From positions 99,308 to 163,307 of the forward strand of contig JANWXW010000050.1 in the NCBI GenBank assembly GCA_025057315.1: 64,000 nucleotides of DNA, written 5' to 3'. A program made the position numbers and the translations under genes. The notes beneath the pieces were generated by a model that did not search any database, had not been told where the DNA came from, and saw only the letters and a program-made list of their open reading frames with translations. Positions within the stretch are counted from its first letter, which is position 1. Every line of letters starts with the position of its first letter. Source of the stretch: Myxococcota bacterium (lineage in GTDB: Bacteria; Myxococcota_A; Polyangia; Palsa-1104; JAEUJZ01). Shown here one piece after another: positions 34,514 through 44,168 of the stretch.

Positions 34514-35803
34514 CTAGTAGCGGGGGCTCCAGAAGGCGCTCGATCGGCGCCGAGAGGTGGCTTTGGGCGGCTTGGGCGGGGGGGATGGATGGCTCACCTC
34601 GGCAGCCGGGGCGGGCGGTTCTGGGGACGGCCCCGACGTCGGCGCGCTGGGGGACGCATCGGCTGACTTTGGGCCCACCAGGTACAGGGCCGTGGCACAA
34701 TGGCCCCGCACCAGCAGCCTGTCCTGCTCCAACCAGTGGACCTCCGGCAAGGCCACGGCGCCATCGCAGCGAGGCCCTCCCAGGGGCACCACGCGCTCAG
34801 CGCCGGTTTCTAGGTCCTGCAGCACGAGCGGGCCGTCCAGCGCGCCCGAGCCCACATACGCCACTGCATTCCCGTCCGGCGAGAGGGCATACGCTCCGGC
34901 GTGGCCGCCGCGCGTGAGCTGAACCGGCGGGTGGCCGATGCGCAGCCGCCACAGCCAGCCGCGCTCCGGGGTGAGCCGGCTGTGGCATACAAGCTGCCCT
35001 GCTGTTGCGAGGCTGCAGTCCTGCAGCCCCTCTGCGGCCGTGGCCAGGGTGTAGACAGTCCTCGACACCACCGGGGCCACGCCGGGATGCCACAGCTCGA
35101 CACGTCCCGGGGCTGCATGGCCAGCGCCACGCCACAGCAAGGCGACCTCCGGTCCGGCCAGCCCGGGTATAGCTGCCTCCAGGCGGAGCCCCTGGGAGGC
35201 CTGCGGCGTGCGCAGGTGGGTCCGCTCCAGCACGCGGACCTGGTCCTCTACGGCCAGGATGTATCTGCGGATCTCAAAGATCCGGTCGTCCAGCCGACGG
35301 GCCAAAAAGAGGCGCACGCGGCCCTCTGGGCCTCCCACGGCCTTCAGGCGGAAGGACGCCGATTGCAGGCCACATCCAGATGCTGCAGCCTGAGCCTGAG
35401 CGACTGGGCCCAGCGAGGGCCCCAGGACGTCCAGGGCCATGCTTGCGCCGGCCGGCGAGGTGGCCTCCAGCACGGTTTCACCGCTGGCACTTCTGCGCAG
35501 CAGGACGTGGCGCGTGTCGTCTACCCAGGCCGCAGCGTGCACCTGTCCGCCGACGGCCTGATGGTACACTGCACCGCTGGGCAGGTGGAGCCACCGCAGG
35601 GTTGTGCGCTCTGCCTCGCACGCGGGCGCCAGCAGCAGCCAGGTCCCCGCGGGCGAGGGCAGGACCGCATCATGGCCGCTGACTGCCTGGTTTTCGATGG
35701 TGGCTGAGACGGTAAGGGCCGCCGGCTCCGCAGAACTGGACGCCAGGGTGCCCTCTGGTGCGGTGAGCAAGGCCAGCGCGGGGGCCAGGACGCTGCGCTT
35801 CAT
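34514..35803 (-). CDS. exported WD40/PD40-like propeller protein
   Basis: 429 residues from the ATG at 35803, which starts a signal peptide (SVLAPALALLTAPEGTLA). Strand-rich repeats such as PSPAGTWLLLAP, VDDTRHVLLRR, YALSPDGNAVAYVGSG and WLEQDRLLVRG resemble PD40/WD40 blades like those of TolB. The last 50 residues are a Pro/Ser-rich tail with a basic end (KATSRRRSSAFWSPRY). Probably periplasmic or surface; function unknown. It follows the ABC permease gene on the same strand after a 47-base gap. Confidence 0.65.
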   Translation of the reverse strand: MKRSVLAPALALLTAPEGTLASSSAEPAALTVSATIENQAVSGHDAVLPSPAGTWLLLAPACEAERTTLRWLHLPSGAVYHQAVGGQVHAAAWVDDTRHVLLRRSASGETVLEATSPAGASMALDVLGPSLGPVAQAQAAASGCGLQSASFRLKAVGGPEGRVRLFLARRLDDRIFEIRRYILAVEDQVRVLERTHLRTPQASQGLRLEAAIPGLAGPEVALLWRGAGHAAPGRVELWHPGVAPVVSRTVYTLATAAEGLQDCSLATAGQLVCHSRLTPERGWLWRLRIGHPPVQLTRGGHAGAYALSPDGNAVAYVGSGALDGPLVLQDLETGAERVVPLGGPRCDGAVALPEVHWLEQDRLLVRGHCATALYLVGPKSADASPSAPTSGPSPEPPAPAAEVSHPSPPPKPPKATSRRRSSAFWSPRY

Positions 35804-35850
35804 GTCCGCAGGCTTCGGCGTGCAGCTGTGCCGGCTTGAGCTCGACGGAA

Positions 35851-37854
35851 TCAGCCCATGCGGCCTGTTCGGGGGTGGGGTCGAAGGAGCAGCAGCCCGA
35901 GGCCCAGCCCCAGGGCAGCAGTGCCCAGCAGAGCCAGATGCACGGTTGCACCGGGACGGGCCAGGCACGCATCCAACATGTCTCCCAGTGCCAACGCCAG
36001 GGTGTTGTTGACGGCATGGATCAGCGCCGAGGCCAGGATGGATTCGGCCCACACCGCGGCCAGACCCAGCAGGCAGCCTAGCAGCAGTACCATGCTGAAT
36101 CGGTACGGATCGACGTGGAGCAGCGCGAACAGAAACGCCGACAGTGCCACCGCTGCCCTGCGCCCCAGCGTGCGGCGTGCGGCCTGCAGCAGCAAGCCCC
36201 GGCACAGCGACTCCTCACACACAGCGGGTAGGATGGCTCCAATGCCCAGGAGCACCAGCAGCTGCTTGGTTCCCCGGGGGCGCAGTGCATCCAGCAGGCG
36301 CATGTACTCGGCTGGAGGCTCCAGCAGCGGCTGCAACACGAACCGGAACAGCCACAGCGCCAGCCCCAGGCCCCCCATGCCGACCAGCACTGCACCGGCC
36401 GCTTGCCGCGCCGTGATGGGTGCCAGGCCAAGGCCCTCGCGCAGGGGTACATGGCCCAAACGCAGGGCCAGCAGGGCAGGGGTCAGAATGAGCAGCACCT
36501 CGGTGAGCAGCAGGCCCAGCCGCAGGTTCCACCCTTGGAGGCGTGGAGCCACATGAAGCATCAATGCCAGGCACAGACCATAGACGCCCAGCGCGCCGGT
36601 CAACGTGAACCGCCGCCGGCCGTCCGGGTCCTGTGCGGTCAGGGCCGCCACGCCGTGCTCCACCCTGCGCGCCCCGCTGATCTCGGCGTGCTCGAACACC
36701 CGTGCCGCCAAGGCTACAGCCAGGGCCGCATAGAACAGCCCCGAGGCCACCGCCACAAAGCCCGGCAGGAGCTTGAGCGAGCCGCCGAGCAGATCTTTGA
36801 TGAACAGCACGGAGCTGAGCACCGGCACCAGAGCGAGCCCCGAACTCAGGTGTTGCTCTGGCACCAGGCCGGCCAGGGCCGGCAGCAGACAAGCCAGGTA
36901 GACAGGGGTCATCAGGTTTTGGGCGTCCTTGAAGCTCTGCGCGAATGCTGCTGCCAGCAGCAGCAGGGCCGAGACCAGCAGCAGCACCGGCGTGGCAGCC
37001 AACAGCAGCAGCGCGGCCTGGAGCGGCGGCAGCGACAGGGGCGGATCGGCGTTGCGCAGGAGCAGGCCAGTGGTCAGACTGAGGGCTACAAGATTCAAAA
37101 TACAAGTGCCCAATGCAAGCACCGCCAGGCAGACATATTTTCCAGCTGCGATCTCTAGCCTGGAGGTGGGGGTGCACAGCAGGGGCTCCAGCGTGCCGCG
37201 CTCTCGCTCGCCGGCGATAAGGTCGATGGCTGGATAGAAGGCGCCCATCAGCGACAGCAGGATGAGGAGAATGGCCAGGGCTGGCGCCAGCTGCGTGAGC
37301 GCTGCCCGCGTTTCCGACGTGATGCTTCGTTCCTTGAGCACCAGAGGCGTGATCTGCTGCGGGCTGAGCTGGAGCTGGGCCAGACGCTCGCTGCGGCGCG
37401 CCTCGGCCTCCGCCTCCAGTGCCTTGCGCAGGCGGACGAGCCCAGCGCGCGACCGTGGGCTGGCCTCATCATAGAGGATCTCTACCGCCAGCTGCTCGCC
37501 TCGGCCTCCGGGCAGCTCGACCTCGCTACGGTGGACCCGCAGGCCGAGCGCAGCCGGCTCTCGGTCTGTGCGCAGCGCCGCCTCTGCATTGGAAACCAGC
37601 TGGGCATGTAGCCCTGGTTGCCGCAACAGGGCCGCCCGCAGCGGCTCCAGTGGCCCCTGGATCGCCACAACGTACCCCTGTCGGTCGATGCGGTCCATGG
37701 CGCTGCGCGCCAGCTGGCTGAGCGCCACGCCGCCGAGCGGGTAGAGCAGGGCCGGCACCAGCACCATCATGAGCAGCGTGCGACGGTCTCGGAGCATGTC
37801 GTGTAGCTCCTTGAGCGCCACCACCGCGACGCGGCTCCAGCGGATGGTGGTCAT
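35851..37854 (-). CDS. ABC-2 permease fused to a CPBP-type membrane protease domain
   Basis: 667 residues. Residues 1 to about 400 are a NatB-like ABC-2 permease: cytoplasmic start ALKELHDMLRDRRTLLMMV, an extracytoplasmic loop, and six helices with DLIAGERERGTLEPLL. The remainder is a CPBP (CAAX-protease and bacteriocin-processing) domain with the motifs EESLCR near 547, FALLHVD near 579 and HAVNN, all catalytic residues present. The fusion suggests export of a substrate linked to intramembrane proteolysis. It overlaps the ATP-binding subunit gene by ATGA. The start codon is the ATG at 37854. Confidence 0.87.
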   Translation of the reverse strand: MTTIRWSRVAVVALKELHDMLRDRRTLLMMVLVPALLYPLGGVALSQLARSAMDRIDRQGYVVAIQGPLEPLRAALLRQPGLHAQLVSNAEAALRTDREPAALGLRVHRSEVELPGGRGEQLAVEILYDEASPRSRAGLVRLRKALEAEAEARRSERLAQLQLSPQQITPLVLKERSITSETRAALTQLAPALAILLILLSLMGAFYPAIDLIAGERERGTLEPLLCTPTSRLEIAAGKYVCLAVLALGTCILNLVALSLTTGLLLRNADPPLSLPPLQAALLLLAATPVLLLVSALLLLAAAFAQSFKDAQNLMTPVYLACLLPALAGLVPEQHLSSGLALVPVLSSVLFIKDLLGGSLKLLPGFVAVASGLFYAALAVALAARVFEHAEISGARRVEHGVAALTAQDPDGRRRFTLTGALGVYGLCLALMLHVAPRLQGWNLRLGLLLTEVLLILTPALLALRLGHVPLREGLGLAPITARQAAGAVLVGMGGLGLALWLFRFVLQPLLEPPAEYMRLLDALRPRGTKQLLVLLGIGAILPAVCEESLCRGLLLQAARRTLGRRAAVALSAFLFALLHVDPYRFSMVLLLGCLLGLAAVWAESILASALIHAVNNTLALALGDMLDACLARPGATVHLALLGTAALGLGLGLLLLRPHPRTGRMG

Positions 37855-38585
37855 GCCGTGGTCTCCAGGTAGTGGAGAAAGACCTCGGCCAGCTTGTCGC
37901 GACCGCTGCGCTGCCGCAACTCCGCCACGCTCCCCTCGGCGCGGAGCCGGCCGCCGTCCAGGATGCCGACCGTGTCGCACAGCAGCTCCACTTCCAGCAT
38001 GTCGTGGCTCGACAGGAGGACGGCGCGTCCGCAGGCGCGTGCTTCGGCCACCAGCGCATGGATGCCGCGCGCCGCAACCACGTCGAGGCCGGAGGTAGGC
38101 TCATCGAGGATGAGCACCTCCGGATCGTGCGCCAGGGCGCGGGCCAGCAACACCCGCTGCCTCTGTCCCGTTGACAGGCTGGCGCAGGGCCGGTCGGCGA
38201 AGGACTCCAGACCGAAGCGAGCCAGGGCCGCTGCAGCGCGGTCCTCTGCATCGCGTCGGCTCAGACCATGCAGCCGCAAAAAGTAGCGCAGCGTCTCGCG
38301 GGGCGTGAGCCGGTCATAGAGGCCGCTGCCCGCGGTGAGCACGCCGATGCGATGGCGCACAGCCTCAGGCTCGGCCTGAACGTCCAGGCCAAGGACCCAG
38401 GCCGAGCCACTGGTCGGTCGCAGCAGTGTGCTTAAGATGCGCAGCAGCGTGGTTTTGCCGGCGCCGTTTGGACCGAGCAGGCCATAGACCTGGCCCGCGC
38501 GCACCGACAGGGATACGTCGTCCAGCGCAAGGAACGAACCATAGCGATGGGAGATATGCCGCAGCTCGACGGCAGGCCGGTTCAC
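37851..38585 (-). CDS. ABC transporter ATP-binding protein (NatA-like)
   Basis: 244 residues from a GTG start. Walker A is GPNGAGKTT at 38-46, the ABC signature LSTGQRQRV and Walker [13 protein letters not shown]; the switch His is in LLSSHD. It energises the fused ABC-2/CPBP permease encoded next, to which it is coupled by ATGA. Its own GTG overlaps the stop of the DUF4920 lipoprotein gene, so three genes form one operon. Confidence 0.93.
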   Translation of the reverse strand: MNRPAVELRHISHRYGSFLALDDVSLSVRAGQVYGLLGPNGAGKTTLLRILSTLLRPTSGSAWVLGLDVQAEPEAVRHRIGVLTAGSGLYDRLTPRETLRYFLRLHGLSRRDAEDRAAAALARFGLESFADRPCASLSTGQRQRVLLARALAHDPEVLILDEPTSGLDVVAARGIHALVAEARACGRAVLLSSHDMLEVELLCDTVGILDGGRLRAEGSVAELRQRSGRDKLAEVFLHYLETTA

Positions 38586-39073
38586 TGGAGCTCGACGCCA
38601 GCGGCCACCAGCGACAGAGTTCGCTCCGGGCCCTGCACCACCCTGCGCGGCGCGCCGGCCTGGGCCTCGTCGTCGGCGTAGTGCTGGGCCTCGGCCTGAG
38701 ACAGCGTGGCTACCTGGAAGCGTCCCTCCACCGTGGCCGTTCGGCCTAAGGAGTTCTTCGGCACGAAGAAGGCGTAATCCTTGAAGGTCACGCGCACCTT
38801 GGGGCCGCCTGGCTCATCGTCCCCCAGGGTCATCCAGCATCCCTTCTTCTGGCACACGGCCCCAACCCGGCCCTGCACCTTGACCTCTTGTCCGTCGTAC
38901 TTGTGCGCCTCCGCGATCAGCGCGCTGACGGGCATCGCCGGTGCATCCGACAGAGGGGCTCCCAGGCGAGACGCAGCAGGCCGCTCTTGCCCCGCGGGTG
39001 CTGGTGGGGCCGACGGGGCGCTGCGGTTGCAAGCGACCGACAGCAACAGGCACAGGAGCAAAACTTGTCTCAT
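38582..39073 (-). CDS. DUF4920-like lipoprotein
   Basis: 163 residues. The signal peptide ends in the lipobox LSVAC. After a Pro/Ala spacer the C-terminal 110 residues match the DUF4920 pattern: YDGQEVKVQGRVGAVCQKKGCWM, VRVTFKDYAFFVPKNS and ATVEGRF, an OB-like beta barrel with a conserved Cys pair that may bind metal. First gene of the operon with the ABC exporter, so it may be a periplasmic partner of it. It follows the outer-membrane barrel gene after a 13-base gap. Confidence 0.85.
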   Translation of the reverse strand: MRQVLLLCLLLSVACNRSAPSAPPAPAGQERPAASRLGAPLSDAPAMPVSALIAEAHKYDGQEVKVQGRVGAVCQKKGCWMTLGDDEPGGPKVRVTFKDYAFFVPKNSLGRTATVEGRFQVATLSQAEAQHYADDEAQAGAPRRVVQGPERTLSLVAAGVELQ

Positions 39074-39086
39074 CGCGCTTCTCCCT

Positions 39087-40991
39087 TCAAAACTTAAGCA
39101 GCACCTTGGCCTGGAAGACCTGCGCCGTGGTACCGGTGTTCATGGTCCCCCACAGGTCCATTCGTTGCTCCAGGGCCCCTAGGTTGAAGAGCACGCCATA
39201 CTCCAGCAGAGCATAGAAGCCCTCCTCGCGGTTTCGGTACATGAGGCGGGCATTGATCTCCACGCCCATGTTGATGGCATGCCCCGGGAAGGTCGCCGGG
39301 CGATTGGCCAGCGAATAGATGAGATCCACCTGGCCACCAAAGCTGTCCATGAGCCAGTAGGCCACCGACGGCTTGAAGTAGGTGGCATTGTACACCGTGC
39401 CCAAAATGCGCCGGAACAGGATCAGGTCCACGTGGTAGTCAGGGTCAAAGGTAAAACGCGTGTTGCGCAGCTGCAGGACGTTCCCCTCACCCACGATGCC
39501 CACGGGAGCATCCTGGGCCCGGCGCCAGTTTAGCTCGCCGCGCGGGTCGCCGTTTTGCGGCCCGCTGGCACTGCCTATCTCGGCGGCAATCCGAAGCGCA
39601 TCGCGCAAAAGCAGATAGTGCCCCCGCACCAGGCCCCCGAACTGCTGGAGCTGCAGCGTGGTCTTGAGCATGGCCCCGCCCCCAGCCAGCGACGGCACCT
39701 CCAGCTCGCCGATGGAGCCAAAGACCGCCGCGCCCTCCACTTCCAGGTGCAGCTTCTTCCAGTTCAGCCGGGCATATATGTCCGGCGTCAGGCTCCAGGC
39801 CTGCCGGCGGCCCAGCGACTTGATCACCTCACCGGCCGGGAACAGCTCCGCCGTATCGCGCGCCTGACCGAGCGGCGTCACCTGGGGCCGCGGATTGTAT
39901 TTGAGGTCCCAGTCCTGGGTACGAATCATCAGGAAGGCGCCGTAGTTGAACACCACGTCGCCACGCCGCACGCGGTCGCGAATGTCCTCCTCGTCGTCCT
40001 TGCGCCCCAGGGCCACTGTCCACTGCATGACATCGTCGACGGTGTCGGCATTGTAATGCCAGCCCAGCAGCTGCTGGTTGTAGACGATCTGCGAGGTCGG
40101 CCCGGTGGCGGCCCAGTCCCAGCTCAGCGACAGAAAGTGCCCCCACATGTGGCCGGTGACCATGACCCGGTCGACATTGACGCCGAAGTCACAGTCGTCG
40201 CATCCGCCGTCGTGAAACAGCATGCCAGTGCCCCACATAAGGGGCATGCGGCCAAAGGCCAGCTCAAATAGCGGCGTCTTGACCTCACCCCAGGCGCGCT
40301 TGGCGCGGATGGAGGACTGCAGCGCGTTGATCGCCGACTCCTGCGGCACCTGTGTGCGGTTGTACAGCGTCGGGTACCCGTCGGCGGCGCCGCCGCGGCC
40401 GTTGATGTAGAAGCCCTCCGGTGTCGAGCCGAGCACGAGGTTGTCGAAGATGTCGATTTGGGCCTTGATTCGCACCTGCTCGCTCAGATTCAGCGTTGGC
40501 TCCAGGCGGAAGCGCATGTCGGCGGTGCGGATGTCTTGCGTGCGGCAGTCGGTACCTAACCGACCAGCGCAGCTAAAGGGGTTGGGGCCCATTTGGTTGG
40601 CCTCCAGCGGGATCGGCAGCTCCGAGTAGGGAGGCGTAAACGGGTTGGCCCGCACCGACGGATCGTTGAAGTGCCCCAGGTGGAGGTTGTGCCAGTAGAA
40701 GCCGCGGCCGCGCAGGTAGCCAGAGAGCTGGAAGAACTGAAGCGCCTTTTCCTTCTGTCCGGGCCAGGCCGGCAGGGCCTCGGTGGCCGCATCGGGCGTG
40801 GCTTTGTCCGGCGCTTCTTCGGCTGGGCCTTCCGGCTTGTCCGGCGGTGGCTGGCCAGCAGGACCCATGCCCCCCATGCCTGGCCCCATCGGTCGCATCC
40901 CACCTCCCGGGCCAAACTGCGCCCGCGCCTCGCTCCCGGTCAGGGACCCAGCCGCTAGAGCGACCAGGAGGCAGAGGGGCAGCGGGCGCAT
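39087..40991 (-). CDS. outer-membrane beta-barrel protein (TIGR04551-like)
   Basis: 634 residues from the ATG at 40991. A signal peptide (LCLLVALAAGSLTGSEARA) is followed by a Gly/Met/Pro-rich stretch (GGMRPMGPGMGGMGP) and an acidic spacer. The rest alternates like barrel strands and ends in Phe (VLLKF), as outer-membrane proteins do. FGRMPLMWGTGMLFHDGGCDDCDFGVNVDR with its CxxC resembles the deltaproteobacterial family TIGR04551. It may be a porin-like protein; substrate unknown. It is divergent from the MopE-like lipoprotein gene. Confidence 0.8.
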   Translation of the reverse strand: MRPLPLCLLVALAAGSLTGSEARAQFGPGGGMRPMGPGMGGMGPAGQPPPDKPEGPAEEAPDKATPDAATEALPAWPGQKEKALQFFQLSGYLRGRGFYWHNLHLGHFNDPSVRANPFTPPYSELPIPLEANQMGPNPFSCAGRLGTDCRTQDIRTADMRFRLEPTLNLSEQVRIKAQIDIFDNLVLGSTPEGFYINGRGGAADGYPTLYNRTQVPQESAINALQSSIRAKRAWGEVKTPLFELAFGRMPLMWGTGMLFHDGGCDDCDFGVNVDRVMVTGHMWGHFLSLSWDWAATGPTSQIVYNQQLLGWHYNADTVDDVMQWTVALGRKDDEEDIRDRVRRGDVVFNYGAFLMIRTQDWDLKYNPRPQVTPLGQARDTAELFPAGEVIKSLGRRQAWSLTPDIYARLNWKKLHLEVEGAAVFGSIGELEVPSLAGGGAMLKTTLQLQQFGGLVRGHYLLLRDALRIAAEIGSASGPQNGDPRGELNWRRAQDAPVGIVGEGNVLQLRNTRFTFDPDYHVDLILFRRILGTVYNATYFKPSVAYWLMDSFGGQVDLIYSLANRPATFPGHAINMGVEINARLMYRNREEGFYALLEYGVLFNLGALEQRMDLWGTMNTGTTAQVFQAKVLLKF

Positions 40992-41075
40992 CCAAAACTC
41001 CGTATCGGGTCGGGCAGTGTGGGCCATGTCGGGCGAGCGACTATATGAAGCCAGCGTCCGACGGTCAACCGTCGC

Positions 41076-41105
41076 GTGACACGAGGCCCCAAAGCAAGCT
41101 ACACT
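41076..41105 (+). promoter_or_regulatory. promoter candidate for the MopE-like gene
   Basis: GTGACA (five of six bases of TTGACA) and TACACT are spaced 18 bases, 38 bases upstream of the ATG at 41144. A dyad ACGGT-CA-ACCGT (41061-41072) lies just upstream, in the divergent intergenic region. Confidence 0.45.
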
Positions 41106-41143
41106 GACCTCGGGCTAGACCCTTGGCTTGCCTCGGAGCAGCA

Positions 41144-43918
41144 ATGCGGCGATGTCATGGATGGGTCGCCCCTGGTTGGCTGTGGGCTGTCTGCCTGCTC
41201 GGGCTGCTTTTCCTTGACGCCTGCAGCAGCCAGGAGGCTCTGGTGCTCCTTCTGCGCGCACCGGCCGGCGTTGCCGTGCGCCGCTATGCGGTGAGTGTGC
41301 AGGAGCGGGCCACTCAGCAGGTCCTGTACCGCTCTGGGGTGCAGCAGATAGACCCGGCCATGGACGTGGCACGCGACCTGTCGGAGGCGCCGCTGCGCAT
41401 TGGGCTGTTGCTACCTCGAGCCGGCACCTATCTGGTTCATGTGCGTGCCGGCGGCGCCGGTCTGGTGGAGGTGGGTGCAACGTCGCAGAGGCGTGAGCCG
41501 GAGCTGTTCTTTGCCGCGCTGCCGGAGGTCCGCGGTACCACCGAGGTGGAGGCGGCGCTTCTGTGGGTGGAGCCGGCTTTCGACCAGGATGGCGACCACT
41601 TCCCCGATGTCCACACCTGGCCAGGGTCGCAGGCGGAGGCAGTCCGCTACCGTGAGCGCCCGGAACTGCTCGACTGCCTGGACCGCGATCCTGGGCCTGG
41701 GGAGCCGCCGCTGCCGGGGGGCCTGCGCGCTGCCGACATCCACCCGCTGGCAGCGCCGCGCTGTGGCCTCGGTCTGGACCCGACCTGCAGGGGCATGCCG
41801 CCAGCATGCGTGGATGCCGACGGCGACGGCGATCCGGAGGGCAGCGACTGCGATGACCACGACCCGCGCCGCTTCCATGGCAACCCGCGGCCGCGCAACT
41901 GTTGCACCTGCACCGACCGCGCCAGCTGCCAGCGGGACCACAGCAAGCTCGCTGACCTCTCCCTGTGCATACCGCCCCGCTGCGACGATGACTTTGACTA
42001 CGACTGTACAGGGATGGCGGTAGACTGCTTCACGGACGAAGACTGCGACGGCTACTCGCCCAATGACCCAGTGCCCAGCCAGCGGGATTGCGATGATCAC
42101 GACCCACGGGTCCACCCCGGTGCCGCCAAGAACTGTGCCGACCCGTCCAAGGACTGGGCCTGCGACGGCAACCCGCGGGGAGGCTGCGTGGACTGTGACC
42201 TGGACGGCGACGGCTTCCAGCGGCGGGATGAGCCAGGTACGCCGGGGGCGCATTGCCCGGACGCCACCGACCCCCACCCGGGCCAGGTCGACTGTGACGA
42301 CGAGGACCGGGGCGTCTTCCCGGGCTCGACGCGGCATGAGGGGGCGACCCTGGTGGTCCGCGACCTGGATGGCAACGAGGGCGGAACGGTGGCCGCCGCG
42401 CTGCGTGGGCTGTGCCGCAACGACACCCCCTCGGGAACTCCACAAGACGCCGACTGTGACGGTGATCCGCGTCGGGGCTGCCCGGCTCCTGCGTGCGATG
42501 AAGACGGCGATGGCTTTCCGGCCGCGCGCGCTGGCTGCAACCCGCGTGGTCTGCCCACCGACTGCGATGACCGCGACCCGCGCACCTTCCCTGGTGCACC
42601 GGACCGCTGTGGCGATGGCAAGGCGCAGAACTGCTCCACCGATCGACCCTGCGTTGGGGACGGTGATGGCGACGGCTACGTGGAGGCCCTCGACTGCGAC
42701 GATGCCAACCCAGCCGTCCACCCCTTTGCCCTGGAGCTGTGCAACGGTCGCGACGACGACTGCGATGGTCTCATCGACGAGCTCAATCCGGATGCGCAAG
42801 GGGCGCGCCTGCTGGAGAGCCACCTCGTACAGGGACGCATCGTGCGGAGCACGCGCTCCTGCAGCGACTCCGACATCGGCGACTGTGGACGCCGGCGAGA
42901 GGACACAGGAGGCCTGACCGGCCGTTGCGTGTGCACCGCTGTGGCCCCTACGCCGCGTGCCGACCCCCAGGCCCCGCGCACAGCCTGCTCCGCGGCCGAT
43001 GAGCCAGGCAACCAGACCACCGCGCCCAAGTGCTTCTTCGCCCAGCAGCCCAGCCAGCAAACCTGCGACGCCGACCAGCCTCGCGACGAGGACTGCGACG
43101 GACGCACCGATGCGCCCGACGGCAAAAATCTAAAAGAGTACAACGAGGTCTGCGGCGTCTCGACCGGCCAGTGCCGGGCGGGCAAGGTGGTGGGCTGCGA
43201 CCGCAACCAGCTCAACCCCTTCTCGCGGGCGGCGGGGCGAAACGTCCAGCCCCCCTTCCCAGATGCTCGGCGGTTTTTGGTCTGCGATGAGAGCACCGTG
43301 CCGCCCCGAGACGAGCTGTGCAATGGCCTCGACGACGACTGCGACGGCCGGCTGCCAGGGCAGGGGATGATGACGCCGCTGCCCGCTGGGGACGAGATCG
43401 ACCGCGACCGAGACGGGTATATCGCCTGCGCCACCTGCCAGGGCCAGGAGCTGGCCGATGGGCTCCGTGGCTGCCGAGACTGCGACGACCGGGATGCCAC
43501 GTCCTACCCCGGGGCCCCCGAGCTGTGCGACGGCAAAGACAACGCCTGCACCGGCCCTATGTTCATGGATGGCAAGGACGACTGCAAGGTCGGCACGGCC
43601 ACCCAGTGCTGCCCGGGGCCACCTATGTGCATCGATCCGATGGCCGACTTTTCCCACTGCGGCGGCTGCGGCCGCAGCTGCAATCGCCGCAGTGCGAGCC
43701 AGTGTCGGATGGGCCAGTGCATGTGCGGCATGAACTCCGCCTGTGCCGGTGCGACCCCCATCTGCCGCGACGGCATGACCTGCGTGCAGTGTCTTGTGGA
43801 TGCCGACTGTCCTGGTGGGAAGCCGAAGTGCAAGGACATGAGCGTCTGCGTGGAGTGTCTTGCGGATGCCGATTGTCCCATGGACAGGCCGACCTGCACC
43901 AACCATGTTTGCCAATAG
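41144..43918 (+). CDS. MopE-like Asp/Cys-rich lipoprotein
   Basis: 924 residues. GGAG precedes the ATG at 41144, and the lipobox is FLDAC. After a beta domain of about 130 residues the protein is built from metal-binding-type repeats of the form DGDGxxxxxDCDDxDPxxxPG, with six DCDD motifs (for example DCDDHDPRVHPGA and DCDDRDPRTFPGA) and ELCNGRDDDCDG-type variants. These match the putative metal-binding repeats named after the copper-binding MopE of methanotrophs, common in Myxococcota. The last 100 residues are a Cys-rich tail with two near-identical units (CVQCLVDADCPGG, CVECLADADCPMD). Calcium or copper binding at the cell surface is inferred. Confidence 0.87.
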   Translation: MRRCHGWVAPGWLWAVCLLGLLFLDACSSQEALVLLLRAPAGVAVRRYAVSVQERATQQVLYRSGVQQIDPAMDVARDLSEAPLRIGLLLPRAGTYLVHVRAGGAGLVEVGATSQRREPELFFAALPEVRGTTEVEAALLWVEPAFDQDGDHFPDVHTWPGSQAEAVRYRERPELLDCLDRDPGPGEPPLPGGLRAADIHPLAAPRCGLGLDPTCRGMPPACVDADGDGDPEGSDCDDHDPRRFHGNPRPRNCCTCTDRASCQRDHSKLADLSLCIPPRCDDDFDYDCTGMAVDCFTDEDCDGYSPNDPVPSQRDCDDHDPRVHPGAAKNCADPSKDWACDGNPRGGCVDCDLDGDGFQRRDEPGTPGAHCPDATDPHPGQVDCDDEDRGVFPGSTRHEGATLVVRDLDGNEGGTVAAALRGLCRNDTPSGTPQDADCDGDPRRGCPAPACDEDGDGFPAARAGCNPRGLPTDCDDRDPRTFPGAPDRCGDGKAQNCSTDRPCVGDGDGDGYVEALDCDDANPAVHPFALELCNGRDDDCDGLIDELNPDAQGARLLESHLVQGRIVRSTRSCSDSDIGDCGRRREDTGGLTGRCVCTAVAPTPRADPQAPRTACSAADEPGNQTTAPKCFFAQQPSQQTCDADQPRDEDCDGRTDAPDGKNLKEYNEVCGVSTGQCRAGKVVGCDRNQLNPFSRAAGRNVQPPFPDARRFLVCDESTVPPRDELCNGLDDDCDGRLPGQGMMTPLPAGDEIDRDRDGYIACATCQGQELADGLRGCRDCDDRDATSYPGAPELCDGKDNACTGPMFMDGKDDCKVGTATQCCPGPPMCIDPMADFSHCGGCGRSCNRRSASQCRMGQCMCGMNSACAGATPICRDGMTCVQCLVDADCPGGKPKCKDMSVCVECLADADCPMDRPTCTNHVCQ

Positions 43919-43928
43919 CGGCCCGGAA

Positions 43929-44132
43929 CTACCCGCCGCCGACGAAGGTGACCACCTCCACCACGTCTCCCTCCTGCAGCACGGTGACCTCGTGCTCCCG
44001 CCGCGGCAGCACCGCGCCATTGCGTTCCACCGCCGCCTGGCCAGGCTCCATCCCCAGCGCCCGGAGCAGGCCGGCCACCGTCGTGCCTGCTGGTACCTGG
44101 TAGGGTTCGCCGTTGAGCGTCAGCCCGATCAT
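43929..44132 (-). CDS. thiS: sulfur carrier protein ThiS
   Basis: 67 residues, typical length. The ubiquitin-like fold signature LNGEPYQVPAGTTVAGLL and AVERNGAVLPRREHEVTVLQEGD end in the required Gly-Gly (FVGGG; one extra Gly is at the end). ThiS carries sulfur as a thiocarboxylate for thiazole synthesis in thiamine. No thiG or thiF lies in the window. It follows purF on the same strand after 36 bases. Confidence 0.9.
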   Translation of the reverse strand: MIGLTLNGEPYQVPAGTTVAGLLRALGMEPGQAAVERNGAVLPRREHEVTVLQEGDVVEVVTFVGGG

Positions 44133-44168
44133 GGCCCGCTGTGCCTCGACTCAATTCAATTCATTCAA

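Noticed and set aside
41411..43060. A 549-codon minus-strand frame opposite the MopE-like gene
   Set aside because: It mirrors the repeated Asp/Cys codons of the plus-strand repeats, giving Val/Ala-rich nonsense.
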